Assembly: GCA_041940425.1 (NCBI GenBank)
Contig: JBGTSF010000007.1
Location: forward strand, 39,393-103,392
Reading direction: 5' to 3'
Length of the DNA: 64,000 nt
Origin: DATHTS01 sp041940425
GTDB lineage: Bacteria; Acidobacteriota; Blastocatellia; Pyrinomonadales; Pyrinomonadaceae
The number at the start of each line of letters is the position of its first letter. Position 1 is the first letter of the stretch. The position numbers and the translations under genes were made by a program. The notes beneath the pieces were generated by a model that did no database searches, was not told where the DNA came from, and saw nothing but the letters and a program-made list of their open reading frames with translations. Below, one piece after another: positions 33,442 to 42,305 of this stretch.

Positions 33442-34596
33442 TTGAGTAACGCAAATTTTTTATTCACTTCCGAATCGGTTACCGAAGGACATCCCGATAA
33501 GATTTCCGACCAGATTTCCGATGCGATTCTCGATGCAATTCTCGAACAAGACCCGACGAGCCGCGTGGCTTGCGAAACGCTTGTTACGACCGGACTGGCG
33601 GTCGTCGCCGGAGAGATCACGACCGACGCGATTGTCAATTATCAAAAAATTATTCGTGAAACGATCAATGAGATCGGCTACAACAAAGCAGAATACGGTT
33701 ATGACTGCAACACGATGAGCGTTTTGAACGCGCTCGGCACGCAGTCGCCCGACATCGCGCAAGGCGTTGATACGGGCGGCGCGGGCGATCAGGGACTGAT
33801 GTTCGGCTTTGCATGTAATGAAACGCCCGAGCTGATGCCGATGCCGATCCAGTTGGCACATAATCTGACCAAGAAACTTTCCGAAGTCCGCCGAAACGGG
33901 GAACTTCCCTACTTACGCCCGGACGGAAAATCTCAGGTTTCGGTCGAATACCGCGACGGCAAGCCGTTTCGCGTCGAAGCTGTGGTTATTTCTTCACAGC
34001 ATTCCGATGATGTTGCTAACGACACGATCCGAAAGGATGTTATGGAAAAAGTTATCAAAGCCGTAATTCCTGCCGAGCTTTTGGACGATAACACGAAATA
34101 TCATATCAACCCGACCGGACGCTTCGTTGTAGGCGGTCCGATGGGCGATGCCGGAGTTACGGGTCGTAAAATCATTGTTGACACTTACGGCGGCTACGCT
34201 CCGCACGGCGGCGGCGCGTTTTCGGGCAAAGACCCGACGAAGGTTGACCGCTCGGCGGCTTATATGGCGCGTTATATCGCTAAAAATATCGTCGCCGCGG
34301 GCTTGGCTGACAAAGTTACCGTTCAGCTCGCTTATGCCATCGGTGTTGCCGAGCCGGTTTCGGTTCTTGTTGATACGCACGGCACGGGCAAAGTTGATGA
34401 ACAGCAATTATCGGACGCGGTTCGTAAAAATTTCGAATTGACTCCGAAAGGAATCATCGAAACGCTCGATCTTCGCCGTCCGATCTATAAAAAGACCGCC
34501 GCATTCGGGCATTTCGGACGCGACGAATTTTCGTGGGAAAAAACCGACAAAGCCGATGCTTTGCTCAACGCTTTGAGTATGGCGACGACCGTCTAA
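33442..34596 (+). CDS. metK: S-adenosylmethionine synthetase
   Basis: 384 residues; makes SAM from ATP and methionine. Signatures: FTSESVTEGHPDKISDQISD at 7-26, GAGDQGLMFGFACNE near 112-126, GGPMGDAGVTGRKIIVDTYG near 232-251, and GGGAFSGKDPTKVDRSAAY near 257-275. Length is standard. The start is TTG 33442, ten bases after AAGGAG; the family start (MSNANFLFTSESV) supports it. Followed after 90 bp by ahcY, so both halves of the SAM/SAH cycle lie together. Confidence 0.97.
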   Translation: MSNANFLFTSESVTEGHPDKISDQISDAILDAILEQDPTSRVACETLVTTGLAVVAGEITTDAIVNYQKIIRETINEIGYNKAEYGYDCNTMSVLNALGTQSPDIAQGVDTGGAGDQGLMFGFACNETPELMPMPIQLAHNLTKKLSEVRRNGELPYLRPDGKSQVSVEYRDGKPFRVEAVVISSQHSDDVANDTIRKDVMEKVIKAVIPAELLDDNTKYHINPTGRFVVGGPMGDAGVTGRKIIVDTYGGYAPHGGGAFSGKDPTKVDRSAAYMARYIAKNIVAAGLADKVTVQLAYAIGVAEPVSVLVDTHGTGKVDEQQLSDAVRKNFELTPKGIIETLDLRRPIYKKTAAFGHFGRDEFSWEKTDKADALLNALSMATTV

Positions 34597-34619
34597 TTTT
34601 ATCAAAATCATTCTACCGG

Positions 34620-34646
34620 GGCGGTCAAACGACCGCCATTTTATTT
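34620..34646 (+). terminator. Hairpin between metK and ahcY
   Basis: GGCGGTC (34620-34626) and GACCGCC (34631-34637) with an AAAC loop and a T-rich run after it. Terminator-like; it would partly uncouple ahcY from metK. It is too short for an SAH riboswitch. Confidence 0.7.
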
Positions 34647-34686
34647 TATCTATCGAAACAAAATTATGGCTAAAGAAGGAATTTCA

Positions 34687-35946
34687 ATGGAATACGACAT
34701 AAAAGACATCAATCTTGCTCCGCAAGGTAAACAAAGAATCGAGTGGGCGGATCGTGAAATGCCCGTTCTGCGTTTGATCCGTGAGCGTTTTGAAGCGGAA
34801 AAACCGCTCGAAGGTGTGAAAATCGTCGCCTGCGCTCATATCACGACCGAAACCGCAAATCTGGCTCGCACTTTGAAAGCCGGAGGCGCGGAAGCTCTGC
34901 TTATCGCTTCGAATCCGCTTTCGACACAGGACGACGTAGCGGCTTCGCTCGTTGCCGACTGGGAAATTCCCGTGATGGCGATTAAAGGCGAATCAACCGA
35001 AACATATATGCGCCATGTTCGCGCGGCTCTCGATACGAATCCGCACATCATTATTGACGACGGCTCGGATGTAGTTGCGACAATGCTGAAAGAGAAGAAA
35101 GAACTTTCCGAACAGATCATCGGCACGACCGAAGAAACGACGACCGGAATCGTTCGCTTAAAGGCGATGCAGACGGCGGGCGTTCTCAACTTCCCTTCTA
35201 TCGCGGTTAATGATGCGCAAACGAAACATTTCTTTGATAACCGCTACGGAACGGGACAATCAACTCTGGACGGCGTGATCCGCGCGACAAATATTTTGTT
35301 AGCCGGAAAAACTCTGGTCGTCGTCGGTTATGGCTGGTGCGGAAAAGGCGTTGCGATGAGAGCGCGCGGTTTAGGCTCGAATGTTGTTGTTACCGAAGTT
35401 GATCCGATCAAAGCAATCGAAGCCGTGATGGATGGTTTCCGTGTTCTGCCGATGAACGAAGCCGCGAAGATTGGTGATTTCTTTGTAACTGTAACGGGCA
35501 ATCGCCACGTTATTGACAAAGAACATTTCGAAGCTATGAAAGATGGCGCAATCGTCTGCAATAGCGGACATTTCGATCTTGAATTGAATCTCGACGCTCT
35601 GCGCGAAATGAGTCAAGCACCTGTTACGCGCCGCCCGTTCGTCGAAGAATACCGCTCGAAAGACGATACGAAAAGCGTCATCGTTCTCGGTGAAGGTCGT
35701 CTAATAAATCTCGCGGCGGCGGAAGGTCATCCGGCAAGCGTGATGGATATGTCGTTTGCAAATCAGGCGTTGTCGGCTGAATACTTGGTTAAAAACAAGG
35801 AAACTCTGGCAAACGGTGTTCACATTCTTCCGGCGGAAGTAGATCAGGAAATCGCCAGTCTGAAACTCAGAGCGATGGGCGTAAATATTGACGAATTGAC
35901 ACCCGAAATGCTCGAATATCTTTCGAGTTGGGAAACAGGAACTTAA
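34687..35946 (+). CDS. ahcY: Adenosylhomocysteinase
   Basis: About 419 residues; hydrolyses S-adenosylhomocysteine to adenosine and homocysteine using bound NAD. The family start MEYDIKDINLAPQGK and the AAGAAGGA site 6 bases upstream favour ATG 34687 over ATG 34666. Signatures, numbering from 34687: RIEWADREMPVLRLIRERF near 16-34, substrate region AVNDAQTKHFFDNRYGTGQS near 171-190, and the NAD motif VVVGYGWCGKGVAMRARGLG near 209-228. It is of the short type lacking the 40-residue insert of eukaryotic and many proteobacterial enzymes. The NVVVTEVDPIKAIEAVMDGF region and the C-terminal LKLRAMGVNIDELTPEM are typical of the bacterial/archaeal short form. Confidence 0.95.
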   Translation: MEYDIKDINLAPQGKQRIEWADREMPVLRLIRERFEAEKPLEGVKIVACAHITTETANLARTLKAGGAEALLIASNPLSTQDDVAASLVADWEIPVMAIKGESTETYMRHVRAALDTNPHIIIDDGSDVVATMLKEKKELSEQIIGTTEETTTGIVRLKAMQTAGVLNFPSIAVNDAQTKHFFDNRYGTGQSTLDGVIRATNILLAGKTLVVVGYGWCGKGVAMRARGLGSNVVVTEVDPIKAIEAVMDGFRVLPMNEAAKIGDFFVTVTGNRHVIDKEHFEAMKDGAIVCNSGHFDLELNLDALREMSQAPVTRRPFVEEYRSKDDTKSVIVLGEGRLINLAAAEGHPASVMDMSFANQALSAEYLVKNKETLANGVHILPAEVDQEIASLKLRAMGVNIDELTPEMLEYLSSWETGT

Positions 35947-35980
35947 AATGTTTGAGCATGGAGCGATCTGCTAAGTTATA

Positions 35981-36017
35981 AAATGCGGCTGCTTTTTTTA
36001 AAAAAGCAGCCGCATTT
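35981..36017. terminator. Strong bidirectional terminator
   Basis: A 17-bp perfect stem (35981-35997 with 36001-36017), with A- and T-tracts on both sides, separates ahcY (+) from the stop of lptFG (-). Confidence 0.93.
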
Positions 36018-36019
36018 TT

Positions 36020-38293
36020 TTACGTTTTGATTTTTGTTAATAGATAAAGTCCGACGATCGCAAAGAAAGCTAAAGGACTCCAAATCGCAATTTCCGGAGA
36101 AACAGTTCCGCTGATTCCGAACTGTTCAAACGTATTTCCGATTCCCATAAACAAAAGCCAAAAGCCTACCGCGTAACCGATAGTAATAACGCGGTTTTTC
36201 TTGTCTAAAGAAAGCGCGAACGGCGCGGTAAAAATCGTGATTATTAAAGGCAAAAGCGGTGTCGAATATTTTTTCTGGAGCGCGACTTCGAATCTTCTCT
36301 GCTCGATTCCGGCTTCGATGTTGTTTATTTTTGTAATTGTTTGCCTAGTTGTTAAATGATTCGGTTTTTCGCTCAGTCCGTTGAATAAATCGAAATTTAC
36401 GGGCATTTCGTTTTCAGCTAAATCGCTGACGGAAGAATTAGTTTTTCCCCATGTGATTTTCCGCGCGCCGTTTTCAAAAACTATCTTGTCTTTTGTCCAA
36501 ACAGCTTTAGGCGTTTTGATTACGCCCTGAAGCGTGTAATCTTTATTTGAAAATTCGTAAACAGATAGGTTTGAAATACTACGATTCTCGAAATTTTGAC
36601 GGTCAATTTCAAACGAATAAATTTTATTTTCATTTGCGAGCCAAATCTTACCTTCTTTTTTTGCTAAAACGCCGTTGTTTCGGATTTGATTTCTGAGTAA
36701 ATCCTGCGTCCTGTTCGTGTTTGGCGCGACAAATTCCTGCACCGCCCAATTTGCCAATCCGATGAAGATCATCAGAATAAAACACGGAAGTAAAAGTCTG
36801 TAAACGCTCTGTCCGGCGGCTGTCCATGTAACGATCTCGTTTTGTCTGGATTTGATTATATAGGTCGCCAAAATCGCAATCATAACCGCCGACGGCGCGA
36901 GTTGCAGATAGATGAATGGTAAAAGATAAAACAGATAATTTAACAGCAGAAAAAATCCGTTATCAATTATGCCGGCAAATTTCCAGAGTTCGAACGCCGT
37001 AAAAATTATGTAGATTGCGCCGAGAAAAAAGACCGTGAAGAAGAAATATTTTATTAAATTCAATATTATGTCGAGGTCTAAAATTCCGGTTGTCAGGTCG
37101 ACATAAAAATTGCTTCTCGAAATTTTGTTTTCCCTTTCTCTTTTAAAGGGCAAATTTATTTTGCTGATCCAACTGCTGATAAAATATCTGTTGGAAAAAT
37201 AGAGCCATGCGATAACTATCAAACTAATAAAAACAGGCAAAAGTCCCGCGCTCATGACGCTGATAGTTCCCGTTCTCGCCAGTTGTTCTCCGAGAAGCGC
37301 GATCAAATAGTAAAAAATAAGACTCGCAAGAGCCAGAAAAACCCCGAAGCCTTTTCCTCCGCGGCTGAATCTTAAGACGAGATTTAATCCGAGAATCGAA
37401 AATAATAAAGGTGTCAGTGAAAGAAGGAGTCTTCTCGAATATAAAATCTCGGCTTCCGTTTTTAACTTCCCTTCCTGAGTCCTGGCATATTCAGCTAACT
37501 GAGTTAGTCCGAGTTCTTCCGGCGTTTCCTGCGATTTGGTAAGTTTATCAATAATTTCCGTTCGTTTGGTTTGAATTCCGAATCTGACATCTCCGACATT
37601 TTCTGAAATAAATTTTTTTGTTTGATCGCCTAAAGAAAATGTTGAAACAACCGCATTATTTAAAATCAATTCCGATCTCTCACCCGAATTATCAATCCGC
37701 CCACTTTCAGCCGTTATCAGACGCACCAAATTCGCTTTCGCATCTTCATTGTAAATAAAAATTTTTCCCCAAGTTCCTTCTTCGATGTTTCCTTCCTTGA
37801 CGTAAATCGTGTAGCCGTTTATTTCGGTATTAAAAACGCCTGGTTCGATCGGAGATTCTAATTTAAAAAGGGCGGTTTGAAGCGCGACCTGTCGAACGAT
37901 TCCGGCGGCAAACGGAACTCCTTTCAAATTAATCAGAAATGCGAAAATCGAAAGTATAATGCCTAATAAAATTATCGGAATCGAAATTTGAAAATTTCCT
38001 GTTCCGGCAGCGCGAGCGGCGACAAGCTCACTGTCGCCCTGCATTTTGGAAAGCCCGATTATCACTCCGACCAATGCCGCCATCGGGCAGGTGAACGCGA
38101 TCACGTTCGGCACGAGCGCAAAGGTTAATTGCCAAACCAGATTTGCCGGAAGAATCGTATTAAAAAAAATATCGGAAAAACGGCTAGCCTGCTGGACAAA
38201 AAGAATGACGCTCAGCAACAGCCATGAAAAAATGAAATAGGGCAGAATGATGCGGAGCAGATATAATGAAAATGTCAGGCTGAGTTTGTTCAT
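36020..38293 (-). CDS. Fused LptF-LptG lipopolysaccharide export permease
   Basis: 757 residues, twice the length of one LptF or LptG. The N-terminal half (about 1-365) has the family plan: helix 1 YLLRIILPYFIFSWLLL, a periplasmic jellyroll (PGVFNTEINGYTIYVKEG...), then helices ending near WLYFSNRYFI. The second half (about 395-757) repeats it: LIKYFFFTVFFLGAIYIIF, LPFIYLQLAPSAVMIAILAT, a periplasmic domain (LLRNQIRNNGVLAKKEGKIW) and terminal helices after KKYSTPLLPLIITIFTAP. Each half carries a 'P..V.Ai..' helix and an RQ/KM.ELVAARAAG-like coupling helix for LptB (SKMQGDSELVAARAAG and SRQNEIVTWTAAGQS). Such a fused permease would form the whole transmembrane part of the LptB2FG exporter. Confidence 0.85.
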   Translation of the reverse strand: MNKLSLTFSLYLLRIILPYFIFSWLLLSVILFVQQASRFSDIFFNTILPANLVWQLTFALVPNVIAFTCPMAALVGVIIGLSKMQGDSELVAARAAGTGNFQISIPIILLGIILSIFAFLINLKGVPFAAGIVRQVALQTALFKLESPIEPGVFNTEINGYTIYVKEGNIEEGTWGKIFIYNEDAKANLVRLITAESGRIDNSGERSELILNNAVVSTFSLGDQTKKFISENVGDVRFGIQTKRTEIIDKLTKSQETPEELGLTQLAEYARTQEGKLKTEAEILYSRRLLLSLTPLLFSILGLNLVLRFSRGGKGFGVFLALASLIFYYLIALLGEQLARTGTISVMSAGLLPVFISLIVIAWLYFSNRYFISSWISKINLPFKRERENKISRSNFYVDLTTGILDLDIILNLIKYFFFTVFFLGAIYIIFTAFELWKFAGIIDNGFFLLLNYLFYLLPFIYLQLAPSAVMIAILATYIIKSRQNEIVTWTAAGQSVYRLLLPCFILMIFIGLANWAVQEFVAPNTNRTQDLLRNQIRNNGVLAKKEGKIWLANENKIYSFEIDRQNFENRSISNLSVYEFSNKDYTLQGVIKTPKAVWTKDKIVFENGARKITWGKTNSSVSDLAENEMPVNFDLFNGLSEKPNHLTTRQTITKINNIEAGIEQRRFEVALQKKYSTPLLPLIITIFTAPFALSLDKKNRVITIGYAVGFWLLFMGIGNTFEQFGISGTVSPEIAIWSPLAFFAIVGLYLLTKIKT

Positions 38294-38294
38294 T

Positions 38295-39053
38295 TCAGAC
38301 TTGAGATGTTGAAATCACGAATTTTTGACTGATTATTTCACGATTTAAAATCTGATTGATAATTTTCTTGAGAATCTGTGAAAGATTATTGCTCAAATCC
38401 ATCCGGCTCCCGAAATTTTCGATAAACCTTTTTGGGGAGTAATTCCGGGCTTTGAGAAACATTTGTCTTATTTCCGAATTGACGATCTGATTATTTTTGC
38501 TCTTTCCGCACCGGTCGCAAATCAGATGAAAATTCATCTGCAGGTTGGAGATTTCTAAACTGCCGAACTCATTCCCGCACGAATGACATCTCTCCCAATT
38601 CGGCAGATAGCCGCCCAAACTTAAAATCCAAAACTCAAAATATACGACAATAAGATCAACCATTTCGGGATTTTCGACGATGGTTTCAAAACAGATTTTC
38701 GCCATTTTGTAAACTCTTTCATTCGGATCGTGCGGCGGGGAAAATTCGATCAAAAGTTCGGATAAATAAGCTAATTTCTGCAAAACCAGAGGATTGGACG
38801 CGTGCGAAAAAAAAGACCGTTGCAGTTCGAGGTTTCTGATCGAAACGAGTTCCTTTTCTTCTTTTTGATACAGTTCCGCCGAAACGACGGAAAACGGCTC
38901 TAAAATACCGCCGAACTTACTTTTCAGACGTTTCGCGCCTTTGGCAACGCCTCGCACAAGCCCCTGCTTTTCCGTGAGTAATAAAACTATCTTATCGGCT
39001 TCCGCCAGACTGTAGGTTTTTAATATTATCGCTTCCGTTTCAAACTGCCCCAT
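38295..39053 (-). CDS. recO: DNA repair protein RecO
   Basis: About 252 residues from the ATG near 39053 (MGQFETEAIILKTYSLAEAD), the family's normal start; an in-frame TTG 14 codons earlier is rejected. N-terminal OB fold, with LLTEKQGLVRGVAKGAKRLKS as the family signature. Helical domain, then a zinc-binding site CHSCGNE...CDRCGKS near residues 165-197. RecO loads RecA with RecR and anneals ssDNA with Ssb. It ends 2 bp from lptFG, and the small membrane genes lie just upstream, so one operon is likely. Coordinates here may be off by one. Confidence 0.9.
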   Translation of the reverse strand: MGQFETEAIILKTYSLAEADKIVLLLTEKQGLVRGVAKGAKRLKSKFGGILEPFSVVSAELYQKEEKELVSIRNLELQRSFFSHASNPLVLQKLAYLSELLIEFSPPHDPNERVYKMAKICFETIVENPEMVDLIVVYFEFWILSLGGYLPNWERCHSCGNEFGSLEISNLQMNFHLICDRCGKSKNNQIVNSEIRQMFLKARNYSPKRFIENFGSRMDLSNNLSQILKKIINQILNREIISQKFVISTSQV

Positions 39054-39060
39054 ATTTTTA

Positions 39061-39231
39061 TTAGAAAGGTAAAAAATAAAAAATCCAAGCCACAATTAAA
39101 CTTATAATTACGAATTGAGCAAAGACCTTAACGCCGTACCATATTTTTTCGTTTACACTCCCGCTCGAAAATATGGCAAAAGCTACGGCGACAAAAAAGG
39201 CGAAACCGATCAAAAAAATAAAATGAATCAT
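39061..39231 (-). CDS. Small two-helix membrane protein
   Basis: 56 residues, read by eye on the minus strand: MIHFIFLIGFAFFVAVAFAI, a polar loop SSGSVNEKIWYGVK, then a second helix ending in IVAWIFYFLPF. The start overlaps the stop of the upstream gene as ATGA at 39228-39231, and recO begins 7 bp after it, so it is translationally coupled. Family not recognised. The right edge (stop) was placed from the frame and may be off by one base. Confidence 0.6.
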   Translation of the reverse strand: MIHFIFLIGFAFFVAVAFAIFSSGSVNEKIWYGVKVFAQFVIISLIVAWIFYFLPF

Positions 39232-39608
39232 TTCTTTCTCCCAAGATGAATGTCAATCGCGTCAATAACAGCCAAATAGTTTAAAAGCCCGGCGATTTCT
39301 AAAAACCTTCCGCCGTATTCGAAAGTCGCCCAAGCCGCGACGTTCGGCGGCGGGTCGGACATTAATAAAAAACCGATGATCGCTCCAAGTCCGTTTCCGA
39401 ACCTGGCGAAAATATTTAATAAATATAGCAGCGCGCCATCTTCGAAACCGAATCCGGGATAATACGCGCCGCCGCAGACCAGGGCAATGATGAACATTAA
39501 CCAAATGGCTCCGCCAATAATCAGCCCTCTTTTTATTCTTCCCTGTAAAAGATGACCGACACCAGGCAAAAACCACGAAATAATTCCGATTATTATTGAA
39601 TTATCCAT
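39228..39608 (-). CDS. Small polytopic membrane protein (DUF6677-like)
   Basis: 126 residues with about three hydrophobic segments: IIGIISWFLPGVGHLLQGRI near 5-24, IIGGAIWLMFIIALVCGG near 30-47 and LGAIIGFLLMSDPP near 74-87. The WFLPGVGHLLQGRIKRGLI block resembles the TM2/DUF6677 'PGaGH.y.Gr..rG' pattern of small membrane proteins. Function unknown. Its stop overlaps the start of the 56-residue membrane protein, and recO follows. Confidence 0.65.
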   Translation of the reverse strand: MDNSIIIGIISWFLPGVGHLLQGRIKRGLIIGGAIWLMFIIALVCGGAYYPGFGFEDGALLYLLNIFARFGNGLGAIIGFLLMSDPPPNVAAWATFEYGGRFLEIAGLLNYLAVIDAIDIHLGRKK

Positions 39609-39730
39609 AAAAATTTGTTAAACCGGCACATGAACTGTCAGCAAACGACACTTAAAAATTTTCTAATCATTTTGCCTCAAACCATTGAGAACAAATACAT
39701 TGTAATCAGTTAAGACTTTGCTTTAATAAA

Positions 39731-40918
39731 TTAATAGAGCAAATATTCAGCCCTTAAAGCGTTGAATTCTATTACGTCATTTTTCCAGGAAAGTTTGATG
39801 TTTTCCAGCGACTCTCCGTTCTCTATAAATTCTCTTATTCGCATTGACCCGTTAATTACATCGAACGGATTTCTTTCAAATTCATACTCATACGGCGGAT
39901 TTTTCCATTCGAATTTATCGCCATACAATTCAAACACGGTTTTTACCAGCGCGACGCCAGTTAAAACCGGCTCGTAAATGTCCCGATTTAAAATATGCAA
40001 AAACACGCCTGAACATCCCGTATCTTTATGTTTTTGAAATGTCGGAAGAAAATTTGTCGGTCGAAAAATCACACCGGGTAAATCTGATTCTTTCAAAGCA
40101 TCGGCGAGTTCCTGTCCGTCAACATAAGGCGCGCCGATTATTTCAAACGGTCTTGTCGTTCCGCGTCCCTCCGACAATTTCGTGCCCTCAAACATCACCG
40201 TTCCGGGAAAAACAACCGCCGTATCAACCGTCGGCATATTTGGTGAAGGAATTACCCAGGGACAATCTGTTTCGTCGTAAAAAAATTCACGATTCCAACC
40301 ATTCATCGTAACGACTTCAAGATCGCAATTGATTTCAAACTGCTTATTAAATAATAACGAAAGTTCCCCGACAGTTAAACCATGTCTCATCGGGATCGGA
40401 AATAATCCGACAAACGATTCGTGCCCTTTTTCAAGCGAATTCCCCTCGATATCTATTCCGTTGATCGGATTCGGACGATCCAAAACGATGAATTTTTTAT
40501 TGTATTTCGCGCATGCCCGCATCGCATATGCCATGGTGTAGATAAATGTATAGACACGGCATCCGACATCCTGCAGGTCAAAAACCAATGAATCAACGTT
40601 TTCCAGCATTTCACCGTTCGGCTCGCGTGTTTCGCTGTAGAGCGAATAAACCGGTAAACCGGTTTTTTTGTCAAACGAATGCGATGTCTCGACCATATTA
40701 TCCTGCACATCGCCGCGGATACCGTGCTGCGGTCCGAACAATACCGTCAGATTTATCTCCCGGTTTTCAAAAAACAAATCCGCCGCGTGTTCGAAACGGT
40801 GATTTACCGAGGCTTGATTACATATCAAGCCAATTCTTTGATTTTTCAAAAGATAAAGTTTTTCATCAAGTATTTTTTCCAATCCCAGCTTAACCGGAAC
40901 TAAATTTTTATTCACCAA
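39731..40918 (-). CDS. namZ: Exo-beta-N-acetylmuramidase NamZ-like (DUF1343, GH171)
   Basis: 395 residues of the DUF1343 family, shown elsewhere to release N-acetylmuramic acid from peptidoglycan fragments. Conserved blocks: GLICNQASVN near 29-38, LFGPQHGIRGDVQDN near 59-73, FDLQDVGCRVYTFIYTMAYA near 113-132, LDRPNPING near 146-154 and SEGRGTTRPFE near 248-258. No signal peptide here, so this copy may work in the cytoplasm. It overlaps the amidotransferase gene upstream by 11 bp, suggesting coupled translation and a shared role in cell-wall recycling (inference). Confidence 0.85.
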   Translation of the reverse strand: MVNKNLVPVKLGLEKILDEKLYLLKNQRIGLICNQASVNHRFEHAADLFFENREINLTVLFGPQHGIRGDVQDNMVETSHSFDKKTGLPVYSLYSETREPNGEMLENVDSLVFDLQDVGCRVYTFIYTMAYAMRACAKYNKKFIVLDRPNPINGIDIEGNSLEKGHESFVGLFPIPMRHGLTVGELSLLFNKQFEINCDLEVVTMNGWNREFFYDETDCPWVIPSPNMPTVDTAVVFPGTVMFEGTKLSEGRGTTRPFEIIGAPYVDGQELADALKESDLPGVIFRPTNFLPTFQKHKDTGCSGVFLHILNRDIYEPVLTGVALVKTVFELYGDKFEWKNPPYEYEFERNPFDVINGSMRIREFIENGESLENIKLSWKNDVIEFNALRAEYLLY

Positions 40919-41666
40919 ATCTACCTCTTTTTACCGCAAATTTTCTGCTTTCTTCAACAAACGCATTAAATATCTCTTTTGATAAAGGATCGGTCTGAAA
41001 TGAAATTTCGGGATGCCATTGAACGCCCAAGACAAATCTTTCTCGATCCGCGCCTTCGATGCATTCGATCACCCCGTCATTTGTCCAAGCCGTCGCCAAC
41101 ATCTGCCTGCCGACTTTTTTTACCGCCTGATGATGGTGAGAGTTTACTTTAATATCGCCATCTAAATCTGTGTATTTTGTTAAGGATGCAAGAAAACTCT
41201 CATCTTTTACTTTAATAGAGTGCGACAGGCGATTTAATGGCATTCCCTGCTCGTGTTTGATCGGATTCTTTATTTGCGAATCTATATCCTGATACAAACT
41301 CCCGCCGTAGAAAACGTTTAAAGCCTGCATCCCGTAACAAATCGCCAAAACGGGCAGTTTCAATTTTTCGGATTCCTCCAATAATAAAATATCAGTCGAA
41401 TCTTTTTCTGGAACGACTTTTTTAAGCAATGGATGCGGGTCTTCCGAATAATAATGCGGGTCAACGTCAGTATCGCTGCCCGGCAGTAAAATTCCGTCCA
41501 GATGTTTAAGAAGTTCGCTGATCCAATCTCTTTTGGGGATTAGTGAAATATGAAACGGAATGGCTCCGAAATGTTCAAGAGCTTCGCTGTAATCCCGCCC
41601 CAGATAAAAGCGGTTTGTTTCCAGTTCGAGGCGCATTGATAAACCGATTCTAGGGCTGACTGTCAT
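40908..41666 (-). CDS. Class I glutamine amidotransferase, gamma-Glu-GABA hydrolase-like (peptidase C26)
   Basis: 252 residues of the PuuD-like group. The nucleophile is the Cys of LAICYGMQALNVFYGG near 102-117. HSIKVKD and VNSHHHQAVKKVG are family blocks, and the HxE pair is in GVQWHPE near 218-224. The family cleaves gamma-glutamyl amides, for example in putrescine breakdown. No puu gene is present. The 11-bp overlap with the NamZ-like gene suggests it acts on gamma-glutamyl bonds in peptidoglycan-derived peptides (inference). It could equally be a polyamine enzyme. Confidence 0.82.
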   Translation of the reverse strand: MTVSPRIGLSMRLELETNRFYLGRDYSEALEHFGAIPFHISLIPKRDWISELLKHLDGILLPGSDTDVDPHYYSEDPHPLLKKVVPEKDSTDILLLEESEKLKLPVLAICYGMQALNVFYGGSLYQDIDSQIKNPIKHEQGMPLNRLSHSIKVKDESFLASLTKYTDLDGDIKVNSHHHQAVKKVGRQMLATAWTNDGVIECIEGADRERFVLGVQWHPEISFQTDPLSKEIFNAFVEESRKFAVKRGRFGE

Positions 41667-41750
41667 ATCGAATTTTTATGTTGAAATATCCTTCGGAATA
41701 AGTCAATTTGAGCATTTCAAATTTAGCATATATCATAAATTATTCGATAT

Positions 41751-42302
41751 ATGGGAATTAAACATTCAACAGAAAGAATCCGCTCGACGACGGTTTTGCT
41801 AGTAAAAAAAGACGGAAAAACCGTAATGGTCGGCGACGGGCAGGTCACGCTCGGGGAAACCATCATCAAAGGAAACGCCCGGAAAGTGCGCCGGATTCAT
41901 AACGGAAAGGTTATTGCCGGTTTCGCAGGAGCGACCGCCGACGCATTTACGCTACTTTCAAAATTCGAATCGAAACTCGAACAGTTTCAAGGACAGCTCG
42001 AAAGAGCCGCCGTCGAATTGGGAAAGGATTGGCGAACGGACAAATATCTTCGTCAACTCGAATCCCTACTTATCGTTGCCGATCAAACAGACGCTTTTTT
42101 GATTTCGGGAAAGGGCGATGTTATTTCATCGGATGAGGGTTTACTGTCGGTCGGCTCGGGCAGTATGTTCGCACTTGCCGCCGCTCGCGCGCTGCTGAAG
42201 CATTCAAATTTGTCCGCGCGCGAGATTGCCGAAGAATCTTTAAAAATTGCCGGAGAAATTTGTATTTATACAAACTCGGACTTTGTTACGGAAGAAATTT
42301 AA
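41751..42302 (+). CDS. hslV: ATP-dependent protease subunit HslV
   Basis: 183 residues. A 12-residue propeptide (MGIKHSTERIRS) precedes the catalytic N-terminal Thr of TTVLLVKKDGKTVMVGDGQV, consistent with autocleavage. GNARKVRRIHNGKVIAGFAG and the SGKGDVISSDEGLLSVGSGS block are family signatures. Forms the proteolytic double ring under the HslU ATPase. The propeptide is longer than in E. coli, and the middle (ADAFTLLSKFESKLEQFQGQ) is normal. Followed three bases later by hslU. Confidence 0.96.
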   Translation: MGIKHSTERIRSTTVLLVKKDGKTVMVGDGQVTLGETIIKGNARKVRRIHNGKVIAGFAGATADAFTLLSKFESKLEQFQGQLERAAVELGKDWRTDKYLRQLESLLIVADQTDAFLISGKGDVISSDEGLLSVGSGSMFALAAARALLKHSNLSAREIAEESLKIAGEICIYTNSDFVTEEI

Positions 42303-42305
42303 AAA

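Noticed and set aside
34666..34686. Earlier ahcY start MAKEGIS
   Set aside because: It has no ribosome site, whereas ATG 34687 has AAGAAGGA at proper distance and matches the family N-terminus.
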